A stretch of DNA of 64,000 bases from Iris pallida (Eukaryota > Streptophyta > Magnoliopsida > Asparagales > Iridaceae): assembly GCA_029216955.1 (NCBI GenBank), contig JANAVB010009598.1:26676720-26740719 (forward strand). Direction: 5' to 3'. Of this stretch, positions 1 through 12,053 are shown in pieces. A model generated the notes under the pieces. The model saw only the letters and a program-made list of their open reading frames with translations. It was not told where the DNA came from and ran no database searches. A program made the position numbers and the translations under genes. Within the stretch, counting starts at the first letter, position 1. Each line of letters starts with the position of its first letter.

Positions 1-81
1 CTAGTTAAGATAAGTCACAATATGGGTCAGAATTCCGTACACGTATACTGAAAATACGTAAAATAAAAAATAGGAGTGACA
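1..81 (-). mobile_element. Start of 3' LTR of element Y, cut by window edge
   Basis: These 81 bases match 31194-31274 base for base except at 6 positions (about 93% by eye). Both copies end in GTGACA on the + strand, which is the TGTCAC start of an LTR read on the minus strand. Next to this copy lies a minus-strand polypurine tract, so this is the 3' LTR of a minus-strand Ty3/gypsy element. Most of it lies left of the window. Confidence 0.8.
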
Positions 82-703
82 ACTCTACCCACCTTAAAAG
101 AATTCCGTCCTCGAAATTTCCTAAAGCTAGTCAAGCAAGATAACCAAAACAAAAGCTCAAAAAAACACAATCATCTTTATAGAATGTAGCATGGCATATA
201 AGTAAATAGAGGCAACTGTAATGTAAATAAATGCGTAAGCAATAATCAATCACAATCAAGAAGGGCTGGAGGCATATGAATAAATATGTCTCCTGAGACA
301 GTTGAGTAGGGACCAACATTCTCGCTGGCCTACGCTGACTCCAAAATGGATAAGGTCAAGTCTCAAAGCAAGTTGGTACCAATGACTTAGTCTAAGACAG
401 GACTCTACCCAGGATGTATCGTCGTAGTCGATAGCAATGAAGTTATCATATGCCTCGACTATGAAGACAAAAGAGTTGGGGACAAGATACTCGTCTTCAC
501 TCACCGAATAAATTAAGCCGGCCATTGTACTCCATACGTGGATAGAATACAAGGTCGTCTGCAAGAACCCAAGATATATCGCCACTACCTGGCCTGCCAG
601 TGAAACACAAATCCCAAGAAAAGAACTGATGGAAGACCATGAAGATGGTACTTGAGACTTCCAAGGTACTACCCTCGTGCTGATACTAGAGCTGCTCATG
701 ATA
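82..703 (-). other. Element Y 3' noncoding end with polypurine tract
   Basis: Read on the minus strand, about 82-120 contains GAAATTTCGAGGACGGAA followed by AAGGTGGGTAGAG. This is the usual sequence just before the 3' LTR in chromovirus-type Ty3/gypsy elements and primes plus-strand synthesis. The rest, up to the gag fragment, has a minus-strand open frame (256-783) with no similarity I recognise. There is no reverse transcriptase or integrase in this stretch, so Y appears to lack pol. Confidence 0.6.
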
Positions 704-1005
704 CTATGCATGCAACTGTGCTCTAAGCTGTCTAATCCTCTGAGCTCGCGATGGCGGTGGGTACTGTACCAATGGTTGAACATCTAGTATTGGCCCTAGC
801 TGCTCGTCCACTACTAGAGGCGAAGACGGAGGTGATTGAAAGGATGGTAGGGGTATATCTGGTGTAGATGGCCGTCTTCGAGATATCGGGTATGGACAAG
901 TGCTAATTGAATGGTCCTCTGCTCCACAGCGGAAGCATCGCCTATTGGCTGTCCGACAAACTGATCTAGAATGCCCCAACTTTCTACAATAGGTACAGGC
1001 TTATT
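704..1005 (-). pseudogene. gag: Element Y-type gag C-terminus, two zinc knuckles
   Basis: The minus strand encodes two adjacent CCHC knuckles: CTYCRKLGHSRSVC, then CFRCGAEDHSISTC, both spaced C-X2-C-X4-H-X4-C. They end a Ty3/gypsy nucleocapsid, which binds and packages the element RNA. The tail after them is rich in Pro and Ser and shows no domain. The upstream part of the gene is cut at 1006 by the LTR of element X. A related knuckle pair occurs at about 26790-26880 with a different tail, so the two halves of Y do not join simply across X. Confidence 0.65.
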
Positions 1006-1006
1006 G

Positions 1007-3312
1007 TGAAGCCCATACCCAAACCCATGACTTAAGCCCTTACCCAAACCCATTCAAAACTATGTCCCCTCTTTTTCCTGAACTCGCGCTCACACCCCCC
1101 TTTCGGATCTCAACCTATACGTAACTCTTCAGAAACCCCTTCTCCATAGAAACTCCATTCCTTCTCCTTCACTATCTCATAACTCTCTCCCTACTCCACC
1201 AAATCCAAATCTGCGACCGCCACCATGCTCCCCTTGTCGCCCTCTCCGAATACAGACCCCACTTCCCCCATTTCCGAGCAGCCAACCGCCGCCTGCCCGT
1301 CGCCGTCTGCCAGACCCGTGCGCACCTCGGTTCCGTGCGCCTTCGTCCACGTGTCCGCCCGTGTGCATGCACGTGTCCGTGCTCGTCAATCCCGACGTTG
1401 TTCCGAGTCTGAGGCCTCCCCTCGGTACTCCTTCGTACAAGTTTGGGTAACCCCTTTCCTCTTTTCCCACCTTCTGTTTGTTCTCAGAACCCATTTGAGT
1501 TTCTGGCCTAGAAATAGCCTCTGTAGATTCAAAATAGGTTCTATATATAATTAATTAGGTTTTATGGTTTGATAATTTAGCTTTCTTTGATGTAAATTAG
1601 TAATGTTGTAATAATAATCATTTTAGGAAACCTTATATATACATTATTGGTTTTAGTTGATTTGTAGCTCAATCTTCATAATTTAAAAGGTGGCTTAAAA
1701 TGATTTACGTTGATTAAATATATAGTTAGGATTATCTTTTAAATTTATTGTTAAGTTGTATAGATTTTTAAACCAAATAATGATTTAATATTTTGTTTAC
1801 AAAATATTAGTTAAACAAATATTCGTTTAAAAGTTATTTTCTTTAAAATAAAAGTTTGCTTAAGTAAATAGTATACTAAAAATTAGATTTCGTTAAATGA
1901 TTATAAATATGGTATGTTTTACCCTTTTAGAGATGATTTCTAATCAAGAAGGTTTTATAAGGAGAATTAATATAATAAAAACTAATATTTATTTAAAAAG
2001 GTTATTTTGGTAATGGTATTTAATATTAAAACCTGAAAACCTTTTATATTAACTTTAAACCAATATTTTGGTATGAAAACGTATTTTTGCGCATTTATTA
2101 TTATCTATGTTTAAAGGTAATTTTCTACATAATTTATGAAATGTCTAAAAGATATATTTTATGAAAATCATTCTGATTAAATAAATTCTATTTTAAAATG
2201 TTATTTAAATAAAAACTATTTTCTTACGAAAATTACTAATTTCGAGAAATTCATTTTAAAGTATTTTTCCTATTAATTAATATTTACGACAAAATCTATA
2301 TTTTATTGAAACGGTTATATGTTAACCTTTAGTAACAAAATCTATTTTTATGTACAAAGTAGTTTCCATTTAGGATCACCAACCTGCCTGACTTAGCCTA
2401 GTATTGCACCTTAGAATTAGAGCGTAGTTCTGGTTACTAAATCTGGTACTACGATCTGTAGGTTTGGGACCTTAAATCCTAGCGGTTACTTGCTGCTCGT
2501 CGCGTTCCACGCCAAGGAGTTATCCAAGGCAAGTTTCATATCTACTCCATATCTGTGTCTTTATTTCAATAATTAAATATATGCATCAGTTGATTACATG
2601 TAGTATAGTGACACTGATTCACCGTGGATCCCTCTCAGACTCTACATCGATTGACGGATTGTTGGATTGCTATATTGACTCATTGACTCATTGCTTGGGG
2701 ATTGATTGGAGGAGTAGTATAACGTCTGTGACCAAAGCCAAATATCGATTATTTATTGCCTCGTGCTAATCCCTACCACACAGGGGGTTGAGTCATACCG
2801 TATACTATTCGTTTTGGCCAAAACATTAGTATACATATTGCCTCACCAGTCGGTCACAGGTCCCGTTATATACTCAAATCACTAGCTTAGTATTGCATTA
2901 TGCTAGAAATTGACATCATCTTACATGTCGGTCTCTTTTTACTATTAAATATGAAAATATATTGTTTCTTAAACTGTCTCGCATTTTTTATTTATTATTA
3001 GTTTAGAAATGCTAGATGTGGAGGAAATATATTTCTTGTTCACTCCTGACTGGAGACCCAACATTTTTAGGTGACAGCAACGAAGAGGAGCTGCCATAAT
3101 GCACTTTCTACGGGACAAACTTGGGTCCCACAAAGGCTGAACCAGGAATCCCAGAACCCTAGAGTGTTGGCTCAATACTTTTTCTTTTCTTCCTTTTCAG
3201 AATAGTTGTAATAAAATGAATTGTGTTGTTGTTTTATTTTCATTTCAGACCAGTTTCAGTTTAATAAAAATATTTTATTTCCGTTAGATGTTTCTGCATG
3301 TTGGGTCCCACA
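1007..3312 (+). mobile_element. Element X, left LTR (5' LTR)
   Basis: This stretch is collinear with 24474-26578 up to about 3300; both begin TGAAGCCCATACCC. This copy has a roughly 24-base duplication near its start. It lacks about 85 bases that end the right LTR and instead closes GGGTCCCACA; 3312 is the best CA end. Both copies hold a Pro/Arg-rich frame near the start (here 1225-1554), probably a by-product of GC-rich sequence. The 5 bases before it (TATTG) do not match those after the right LTR (CTTGT), so no target-site duplication is visible. Confidence 0.75.
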
Positions 3313-5932
3313 AATGTTTTTAGTGGTGGCCCATGCAGGTCCGTTCTGTAAATTGGTCTAGTCAACTTAGTCTAGACCATCACGCAGTTCTGTGACTTGA
3401 CCTAGGTCTAGGAATGACTTTAGGAAAACAGACTCTAGAAATAACTAGAACACCTAGATTATATTCACCCTGTTATACCACCATAGGGCCGGAGTTATAT
3501 ATTTAAAAATATATTTTTGCTTGCTTATAGTGTCGTAGGTTACTTTTCTTGTGTTTTTACCTAAACATTCATATCCTGACTAATATTCCAAAACTATTCC
3601 CTTGTTGGCTTTGCTAAACCATTTCAACTTGACTTCATTGAAGCAATAAGGCTAACTTTTTAGCCTAATTTACCTAGCAAATTCTCAAACTTTTCTTGGA
3701 CAAGAAATTATTTTTTCCAAAATAATTTCAGTAAAGCTCAGTATTCTCTAAGTGATTTTGTCGAAAATATTCTCATTGACTTCTTCTACTCAACTCGAAG
3801 CTGTGATGCTTCTATCTTGTCTTGTGTCCAACTCAATTAGTCAGAATCAAGTTGATCCATTCCTTAAGTTTAATCTTTGAAAAAGAAATATCGGAGAACA
3901 GATACACTTTTTGATTTCAAACCAATCTCCTGAATCTCAAGAGCTACTATAACACATAATTATCCTGATAAATTTCCTTGATTCTAGAAGAACAGAAATC
4001 TACATCTCTTTTCTATCATGATTAGAACTTTAAAACTCATTTGAACTTTTTGGAAGCTCCTTTGAAATTCTCATAGACAAAGTTGAGAAAATATTCAGTG
4101 ACCTAATATGGCTTCGCACATATGCGTTGTAGTCATTGTCTGAATTATGAAAACTGCGAGTTTACTGCAGCTTGTTGCACACTGGTGAGGCATAGACTCT
4201 AAGTTGAAGTGATTTTAGGTATTTATAGGTTGTCAGATATTATTGAGACTATGTACTAAATTTTAAAAAAAATTCTTATGTTGCTCAGCCATAAAATGGA
4301 TAAAGTTGATAGATTACTCGGTAACCTATTATTATTCAAGTTATGGAGCCAAAAAATTACTGCAGTCAGGTGCACTCTGGCGAGGCATGAATTAGAGGCA
4401 AAGTGACTTCGAATATATTTGGTTTTCGAATATTATTAAGAATACATCCATACCATGGTTGACCTTTTGCACCATCAAATTATTCTGACTTTGGTCCGAT
4501 TAGAGGATTTACATTTCTAGCGGTTGTCTACATTTTCAGAAATATTTTATCTGATTATGTTCCTATCATAGATATTCTAATCACTCTCTCTATCCTCCTA
4601 TCATACAACATGTTGGCTTTTTCTGAGTCACAAACATTTGTACCTCAACCCAATTTAATTTGAAATTTTTAGTCCCTCATCTCAGAAGATCTCATTACTT
4701 TTTTGCCTTCTCAATAAACTGTTGGCGTTCGTTCTTTTCCTGTCTTTTCTATTTTCATGAGTCCTCATTTGATTTTTTTCCTATCCTATGATCATTTGAT
4801 TTATTTTAATCGTACCCAGATTTTACTCGTGCCTAAAATGATTTAGATCTCGTGCATAAAATGATTTTGATCACAATAATATTCCAACTCTATCTCAGAT
4901 CATATCTAGATAATTCTGACCGTGACTATTTTATCATTGTACCTAGCGATCATGCCTCAAATCCGATTATGCCTGATGATTTAAATCTTGAACGATCGAT
5001 AGTGGTGATTTATAAAGCACATGAGTTATGGGATAAAGATGAGATAAATATGAACACTTGTGATTAGAATCAAGGATGAGATAATTAATTAGGTGAATAC
5101 TAAGCAAATTGACATTGTAGATTAGAGGTTGTTAAATGTTAAGCATGGAGATATAGATTAGGAAGGTGTATGATGAATCAGAAAATATATAAAGAACGCC
5201 TGAAATAAGAAAATTTGGACTTAATACGTAATTAAATTAAGGATAAAAATCGTATGAATTGAAGAGTGCAAAAGATTCTAAATCAGAAACCAGAGATACA
5301 AGGTTTTTAAATACAAGGTTGAGAGATGTAATAAGGTATAATTTTGATAGAGAAAAATTTGGTCAAATGATACAGTAAAATCAAGATGAAGGATTCGAGC
5401 TTAAGCATGATAATTAAATTTTGTTGAGATTTCGAGATCAAATATGGAAAATGATGATTTAGAATCAAGATATACACATGTTGATAAAAATGGACGTCTA
5501 AATAAATTATAGAGTGATCACATATGGGTAAGGAATGATAAATTTTTCTAATCATGACAAATTGGAGTATAGAAGTATGATGTTAGATTCTAAAATATGA
5601 TATTGGGTTACCGAGGCTTGCTACTGAAGTATTAAGACAAGACGAAGTGTATCAAATCATAGAGTTAAATTTTGTATATATTAGCAAGCTGAAGAAAGTA
5701 TAGTATATATTGGAGGAAATATTATATGTGTTTAGTATGAAAATGTGAAAGACAAATTTTCTAAGGTGATGACGGTAATTGACAATTCAGGGGTGGAAGC
5801 AGAAATCGAAATTGTGGTTAGTGATTGTACTTTTAAGGAGGAAAGAATATTATTTTAGAATAGTGGATAAGATTGATGAAAATATTATACTAGATGGATT
5901 TGCTATGGGACGGTTAGCCTAGTTAGGCATAG
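3313..5932 (+). other. Element X interior, no recognisable coding sequence
   Basis: This AT-rich stretch has stops in all frames and no gag or pol motif that I can find. The first 30 bases (TTTTTAGTGGTGGCCCATGC) resemble the sequence just after Y's 5' LTR, so it starts as a retroelement leader. Positions about 4150-4250 and 4340-4440 are a diverged direct repeat, each with TACTGCAG..TGCAC.CTGG.GAGGCAT. X may be a non-autonomous element with a noncoding interior, or a wholly decayed one. Confidence 0.45.
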
Positions 5933-5937
5933 GGGGG
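5933..5937. repeat. Target-site duplication of element Z, left copy (GGGGG)
   Basis: GGGGG precedes the TGTTTCAC end of Z here and follows the other end at 24367-24371. Five bases is the usual duplication for Ty3/gypsy integrase. A G-run is a weak signature alone, but both copies fall exactly at the LTR edges. Confidence 0.75.
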
Positions 5938-7036
5938 TGTTTCACTTAACAAAATGCCTGGAAATCGGCTTTTGAAAATAAAACGAGAAAAAGTACAAGA
6001 AGTACAAATTTGATTCTGGGAAGTATTGCTATGGAAGTCTGATCTGTAAATGATCACTTTGTTCCTTGGACCATACGATGATGATGAAGATCACTGCTAG
6101 AAGATGAACAGTTGGAAGAACTAAGTCACCAGAAAGGTATCGACGCACTTGGGCACGGATGGCGAGGCCGAATGCTTTCCTGCTTTGTTTTACTCTGTTC
6201 TGGAAAAAAGTTGAAGAAGAATGCTCCGAAAAATCAAAGTCTATGGGCTCTGATCTCTATGTATTCTTTCCTCTCTCTCTGTGCGTCTGATATATGAAAA
6301 AAATAAGTCTATTTATAGACTTGGCTTCTTGTGCGTAAAAACTCAGCAAAAGTTCCGTCTTTACGCTAATAACTGCCACCCATGACCGAAGTCATCCTCT
6401 GCATATGTTGACACGTGTCCCATTATTTCAATAAGAATAGGATGCACGTACACACATTCTTCGAGATGTGTGGCATGAAAGCCATGTAGGCAAACCATGC
6501 TCCAAATTGGTGAAGAAAAATAGGGCGTAAAAACAATCCAAAATATACTCTGAGCGTAAAGTAGTAGACTAGGCGTAAAATAGCCCTGACATGGACTTCC
6601 CGCGTAAAGTGGTTGTTAAACAACCTTGAGCGTAAAAGTAGCCCAAATAAACTTTATGCACACGTCAACTTTTGAGCGTAAAAACTCATACAGTCTCCAT
6701 GCGTAAAAGAAGCCATATTGTGAGCATAAAATAGCTCAGTCCACATACTACACGACAACATTGGTCTCTGTGTAAAACAAATCCCTTCGAATTCTGTGAT
6801 ATATGCCATCATTAAATCTTCATGTCAGACTTTGCATTAAATGCAAGACTCGACAGCTTTGTCCAATGTAAAGTGGTTAGCCTGTCTTAGGAGTAAAACC
6901 ATCGGCTTGCCCCTGGCGTAAAAACCATTGGCTTGACCCTGGCGTAAAGCGATTAGCCTGTAAAAAATAGATCATGTTGAGTGGAATGCTTCTATCTCTT
7001 TGACTCATTCTATGAAGCACTTTTTACGCTCTTAAA
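5938..7036 (-). mobile_element. Element Z, 3' LTR
   Basis: This matches 23269-24366 over its whole length, about 96% in a 120-base stretch compared by eye. On the minus strand it ends GTTAAGTGAAACA. Its start reads TTTAAG where the other copy has TGTAGG. The motif GCGTAAA and its variants recur throughout; some copies here have decayed to GCATAAA. Confidence 0.9.
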
Positions 7037-7050
7037 AGACCCCCTTCAAA
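7037..7050 (-). promoter_or_regulatory. Element Z polypurine tract
   Basis: On the minus strand the sequence is CTTTGAAGGGGGTC, ending directly against the 3' LTR. W has nearly the same tract (CTTTGAAGGGGGTCC, 36030-36044) at the same place. Confidence 0.7.
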
Positions 7051-7216
7051 GTTTTCAAATATCTTCAAAATTTAAAACACTTTGAACAGAAGCGTAAAAG
7101 TCGAGATTTGACCAGTCAGCGTAAAAATTCGAAAAATGCAACGGTCATCCGCGTAAAAGTTGGGATATCCAACAGTCGGCGTAAAATCTAGAATTTGAAC
7201 CGATTTGAAAATTCCC

Positions 7217-7225
7217 TATAAATAG
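7217..7225 (+). promoter_or_regulatory. TATA box of the antisense PMD gene
   Basis: TATAAATAG lies about 95 bases before the ATG at 7320 and is followed by a GA-rich and then CT-rich leader. It points away from the nearby LTR and against gag-pol. W has the same box in the same place and orientation at 36394, although it has no PMD gene. Confidence 0.6.
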
Positions 7226-7319
7226 GGTTCTTCGGGGAGAGAGAGAACTTTACTTTGTTTTCTTGCTCTCATAATCCCGATCCTTCTCAAACTCTCTCCT
7301 TCCTCTTGCATTCCATTTA

Positions 7320-10300
7320 ATGGGCCTCAAGAAGTCCACCGCCAGCAGAAGCAAAGGTAAGAAGCCCGCCGTCGATTCTTCATCGATCGACCGCGCACAA
7401 ACCCCTGTCCTATCATCAGCCGTATCTCAGCAAAGTCAACCCGCCGTGGCTCCTCCAATGAGGGGTAAAGCACTCCCTTATGGCAGTAAAACTTCATCGG
7501 AGAAGAAGAAGAAAAAGACCAAAGGTCCTCTATTTCACGCCCACGTTATACGTGTTAGCGTAGAAATTGAGATAATCAAAATACGCCCACGTTATACGTG
7601 TCAGCGTAAAATTCAAAAATACGCCCACTTTTATTCGTGTTAGCGTAAAATACGCTCACAAATGTGCCAGCGTAAAAACTGAAAATACGCCCACAAATGT
7701 GTCAGCATAAAATTTGAAATACGCCCACATCTAATGTGCCAGCATAAATCTCCCAAAAAAGACTTTGTGTAAAAATAAAGACTTTTTATATTTAGAAAAC
7801 TTTTTACCTTATATGTAAAACTCAGATCAATTTATCCGCATAAATGACATCAAATTAGATTTTCTATAACTTGATTTTTTGTTTCTTTTTCTTTTTGTAG
7901 TGGACTTGCAAATTCACCCTCTCGCAGAAGTCTTTGGCTCATCGGTTGGCATGGTGGGTTCGAATTATCTAGAGAATATGTCTTACATAGCATTTCCTCA
8001 ATCAAACCCCGATTACCCTATAGAGAGGGCATAATTAATAGCAGTCGAAGGGGATAGGATGCTGCTAACCATGATAAATGGAGAATTGTTGACTTCACTA
8101 GATGCACAACAATTTACAAAACCAGCCTTCTTGTTTGGGGATACAATTGACTGTAAGTCCCAGACATACCCCAAGAAGGAATCTTGGGTGTTCAAATTTG
8201 GAGATAGAACCATGTATCTCCCGGATATGGACAGAGATTATCCTTTGTCAGCATTCTCCCATGCTACCCACCATCGACAAATGCTATGGAATTTGACTCC
8301 CAGCAGTTACGGAAGACCGGGTAGAATTGTTTTCAAGAGAGAGCATGCCAATGATATGGGGTACTTTGCTAGTGTTCCCAATGGCGGTGTCACTTCTATT
8401 TTTGGCCTCATGCCAGGATCTAATCCTAGTAAAGATTCGGGTTTAATGCAACCAGTGCAGACCCAAATATTCGTCAACAAATTCATAAGGGCTGCTGTAT
8501 TATATTCCCAAACAAACCCCAGGCTGCCGGGATGACTGACTCCATTCAACCAAAACTGGATCCAGATAAGTATTTGGATGATGAAGAACTTTGAGACAGA
8601 GCTGAAAGATATTGGCTTGTATGAAGCGATAGCTTCCACCAGTCAGGGTATTCCCCCGAACGGAAACCTATTCATGGCTTTAATGGATATATACATAAGT
8701 TCAACTGGAACTTTTGCAACCCCGAAAGGTGAAATAGGCCTTGCTCTTCATGAGATGCAATTTATCTCGAAGCTGCCAATGGGAGAAGCCCCATATGAGG
8801 AATACGTTCCCTCCAACTGGGAACTTGCTGAAATCAGAGAGACTAACCCTCGGTTGATTGATGTATATGAAGAATTGATGTGTCACTACATGATTTGTAC
8901 TACAATGCATGAAAGTACATCTTATTTAGCGTACATCAACAAGTGGACGACTTATCTCTTCTTCCATAAGGATAAGATATCCAAAGATGACAAAGAAAGG
9001 TTTCAGGAAAATAAAGCTCCGACAATCAATATAGACTCAACAATTCCCTCTAACAAAATTCGGGATATGATAATTGCCTACAAATTCCCGAATAAATATC
9101 TGTCTACGAAGACTGGGGAATTCCCTGCCGGAACTGAAGCCTTGAGTTTCCTTAGATACAACAGTCAGAAAATCTCTAGGAGAGCTTTGCTGGTAGGCTT
9201 CCTTTCTTTATGGCTGAGAAGATGGGTCATGCCGGGTACTGGTACTGTTGACAGAATCCACCGTAGCGTACTATGGCCAGCAGTACGCTTGGTTCTTAAA
9301 GTCAGAATTAATCTGCTATCGGCCATGGTGTGCCGTATAAATGCAGATTTAAGGACTTTCGGTGAAGAGTTAATCAACAATGCTCCTCATCGGAACGTTT
9401 TCCCCAGGGTAGAAATGTCCTATACTTATTTAATGGGCTGGTTGTTGCACCACAACTGCAATCTGTTGCCACCAGACCCGGGAGATAATGAAGAAGTCTT
9501 CCTTCAAAAATTTAGCAAAGCTACATGGACTGCTACGACTGTGACGGATACTCGAGCAGTTCTGAACTATTCTTATGGTTGGAACTTCTTCTGTACTCGG
9601 CCACAAGTTCTAACAGATTGCTTTGGCATTCAGTTTGAATATAAAATCGAAGAAGAACTGTATTGCCACCACCAGCCTTCAGATGGCTTCAGTGCATCAG
9701 ACCCTCTCACCTGATGTACCAAAATGAAAATAATTGTGCATTTGAACCATATCTACCCAGTAGGTTCGCTCGCCAATTTGGGTACGACCAACTTTATGTT
9801 GGTAACCCCTCTACTAATTTTCGTCACTATGGGAAACTACTTGACGGTGCTAGAGGTTGGAGATATTTCAGTACTGCTCGTACTGGTGCCAAATTTAGAG
9901 TCTCAACCGCCACCAGTACTACAGAGCTACGTATACTTCAACGTATGCTCACTTTTATGCTTCAATTCGTTCTTTTGCCTACGACTACAATATGAGAGGT
10001 AGTCTGAGGTGGCCTAAAGAAGGAAATATTGAGGAACCGGTCAGGGTACCGACCGATACCCCTGACGATGCTAGCATTCCAGATCCATTTCTGGAAGTTA
10101 TCCCTGCAGGAGTTGGGGAGCCGGTTGCAGAACCTATCATCATTGGCAAGGGCTAAAAAAGAAAACAAGGTACAGCCGTCACGCCTCCAGAGAAAACTCC
10201 AAAAAAGAAGAAGAAGAAAGTTGCTGCCAAAGGGCCTTCAAGACAAAGAGCCGCCACTCTAGAAAATGATACCTTGGTTGAAGAGGATCATCTTATTGGT

Positions 10301-12053
10301 TCTTCTTCAGTCCATCTAGGAGAAGGATCTTCTGCCCCTCCACCAGTAGTAGCACCAAAAGCTATAACACTTTTGTCTTCTGGATGCCTTAGCTCCATGC
10401 TTCATTTATCTTTACCAACCAAGGCACAAGCTACAGGGGATGCTACTGCTGTATCTACTACTGATCGAGACCGTATTCCATCAGATGAGCTGGCTCTCAA
10501 CTTCGATGATGATGACTGGGATGGCAATTATGATTCATATCTTGAACAAAATACACATATTCCAGGTATCATTCAAAACCTATACGGAATTATGTACCAT
10601 GATTTTGTATATTAACTTATTTTGTTCATTTTGTAGATATCATCATTGCACCAAAGCCTGTGGCTCCTCCTCCTCAAAAAGAAGATATCTATGAAGAAAA
10701 TGAGGAATCTGAGGATAAAACTTCTTCTTCAGAAGAAGAAGACGCTGATGAGGAGGGAGTTCAACAACCCGAGATATAGGGCCTCAAGAAGAATATCCTC
10801 CATCATTAGAGGTACAATAAGCACAACCTGAAATGTCCTCTCCTGCTGAAGACCAGCACAAAGAAGAGACTACAATAGACCTCACTGTAGGTGATGATGG
10901 AGTTGCTGGAGGAGAACCAGATTTGAATAAAGAATCAACTGTAGAAAATTTTACTACAACTGAAGCAATAGAAAATCCAGTTTCTGATGAGCCAATGCCA
11001 GAACCTGAACCAGCTCCCACAATTGTCACCACATCCACCAATATTACCGCCACTAGAACTCCAAAAACGGTTGGAGTAACAAATATTGAATATATTGCTC
11101 CTGAAGCTCTTAGGAACCAATTGGCTATGGCAGCAGTAACAACAACAATTTTATCTCAGCCTGTTGTTACACCAATGGTATCTGTTGGTGTTAGAGATAT
11201 AATTCCTGAAGCTCTTAGGGCTCAGTTGGCTATAGCAGCAGTAACAGCAATGACTTCATCTCATCCTGCTATCATACCAACAACATCTACTCCCGGTCTC
11301 CAAAGAAGAGATCTATTAGATATTGCTGCCACACCAAGCTCCAGCATAGAAATGAATCTCCTATTTGAGATTCATACTGAAACCTTTTATAAAACTCTGG
11401 CAACCCTAATAAAAATGGTCCTAAATAAGGGCCTCAGTTATGAGATTTTGAAGGCGGCGATGGCTCTGACAATTAGGAACGTTGCTATGTTCAATGATAT
11501 TGGGAGAGCTGCAGCATTGGAGAAAATTGTGGAGGGCCTTGAACAGCCAATCAAAGAATATCTTAAGCTGTCAAGTGAGACTGTTGAAAGTCTCATCCAG
11601 GAAGAATATGACGCCTTAACGGCTGATTATCTTGCTCGGGAGACCACATATAACGAAGCTCTCCATGAACATAGTATGAAGGTTGCCAAAGAGAAAGCCT
11701 TTTTGGCTAGAATAAAGCCCGCACTGCACGGTCACAGAGTAGCTTATGATGCTTTGAACATAGAGATTCAGAATAAAAATGATAAAATCCACGAAATCGA
11801 GGCTGAGTTAGCTAGCTTAAAGGCCGAAAGGGAAAAGATGATCGACGCTCGAAATCTGCATATCACTCAAAGCTCTATTTTAGAAGAACAAGCCTTCGGG
11901 ACTGAATCAACTATCAGAACCCTTGATGAAGCCAAGGACAATCTGATAATCAGCTTCGCTAGACTTTCTCGTATTTGTACTCCTGAAGCTCGACGTGCTG
12001 AAGCTACTAAGAAAGTTATGAGTTCTCGTGACAAGCGACTAGAAGAACTATAA
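7320..12053 (+). pseudogene. Antisense plant-mobile-domain (PMD) gene inside element Z
   Basis: This reads opposite to gag-pol. Exon 1 starts at 7320 and is short and basic, with Ser/Lys runs that may be a nuclear signal. A probable intron ends at TTTTTGTAG (about 7900). The PMD-like body runs to about 9995 and includes the family-typical segment FEPYLPSRFARQFGYDQ near 9740-9790. A second likely intron is GTATCATTC at 10565 to TTTTGTAG at 10636. The acidic, Pro-rich tail ends in a long coiled coil (about 11590-12050). Breaks: stops near 8031 and 8533, a frameshift near 9665-9715, and stops near 10155, 10777 and 10819. PMD proteins such as Arabidopsis MAIN act in the nucleus. Extra ORFs, sense or antisense, are known in Tat-lineage elements. 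Confidence 0.7.
7545..7760 (+). repeat. Tandem repeat in first intron of the PMD gene
   Basis: About five units of 35-45 bases alternate TACGCCCAC with GTGTCAGCGTAAAA. They lie between the probable exon-1 donor (about 7530) and the acceptor at 7900. The GCGTAAAA core is the motif that fills Z's LTRs. Confidence 0.7.

Noticed and set aside
3313..5932. Possible decayed pol in X
   Set aside because: I looked for YVDD-, DNG- and HHCC-type patterns in the visible frames on both strands and found none; left as noncoding.
6423..6623. 66-codon minus frame, repeated at 23753-23953
   Set aside because: It is the same segment of the two Z LTRs and arises from motif-rich LTR sequence.
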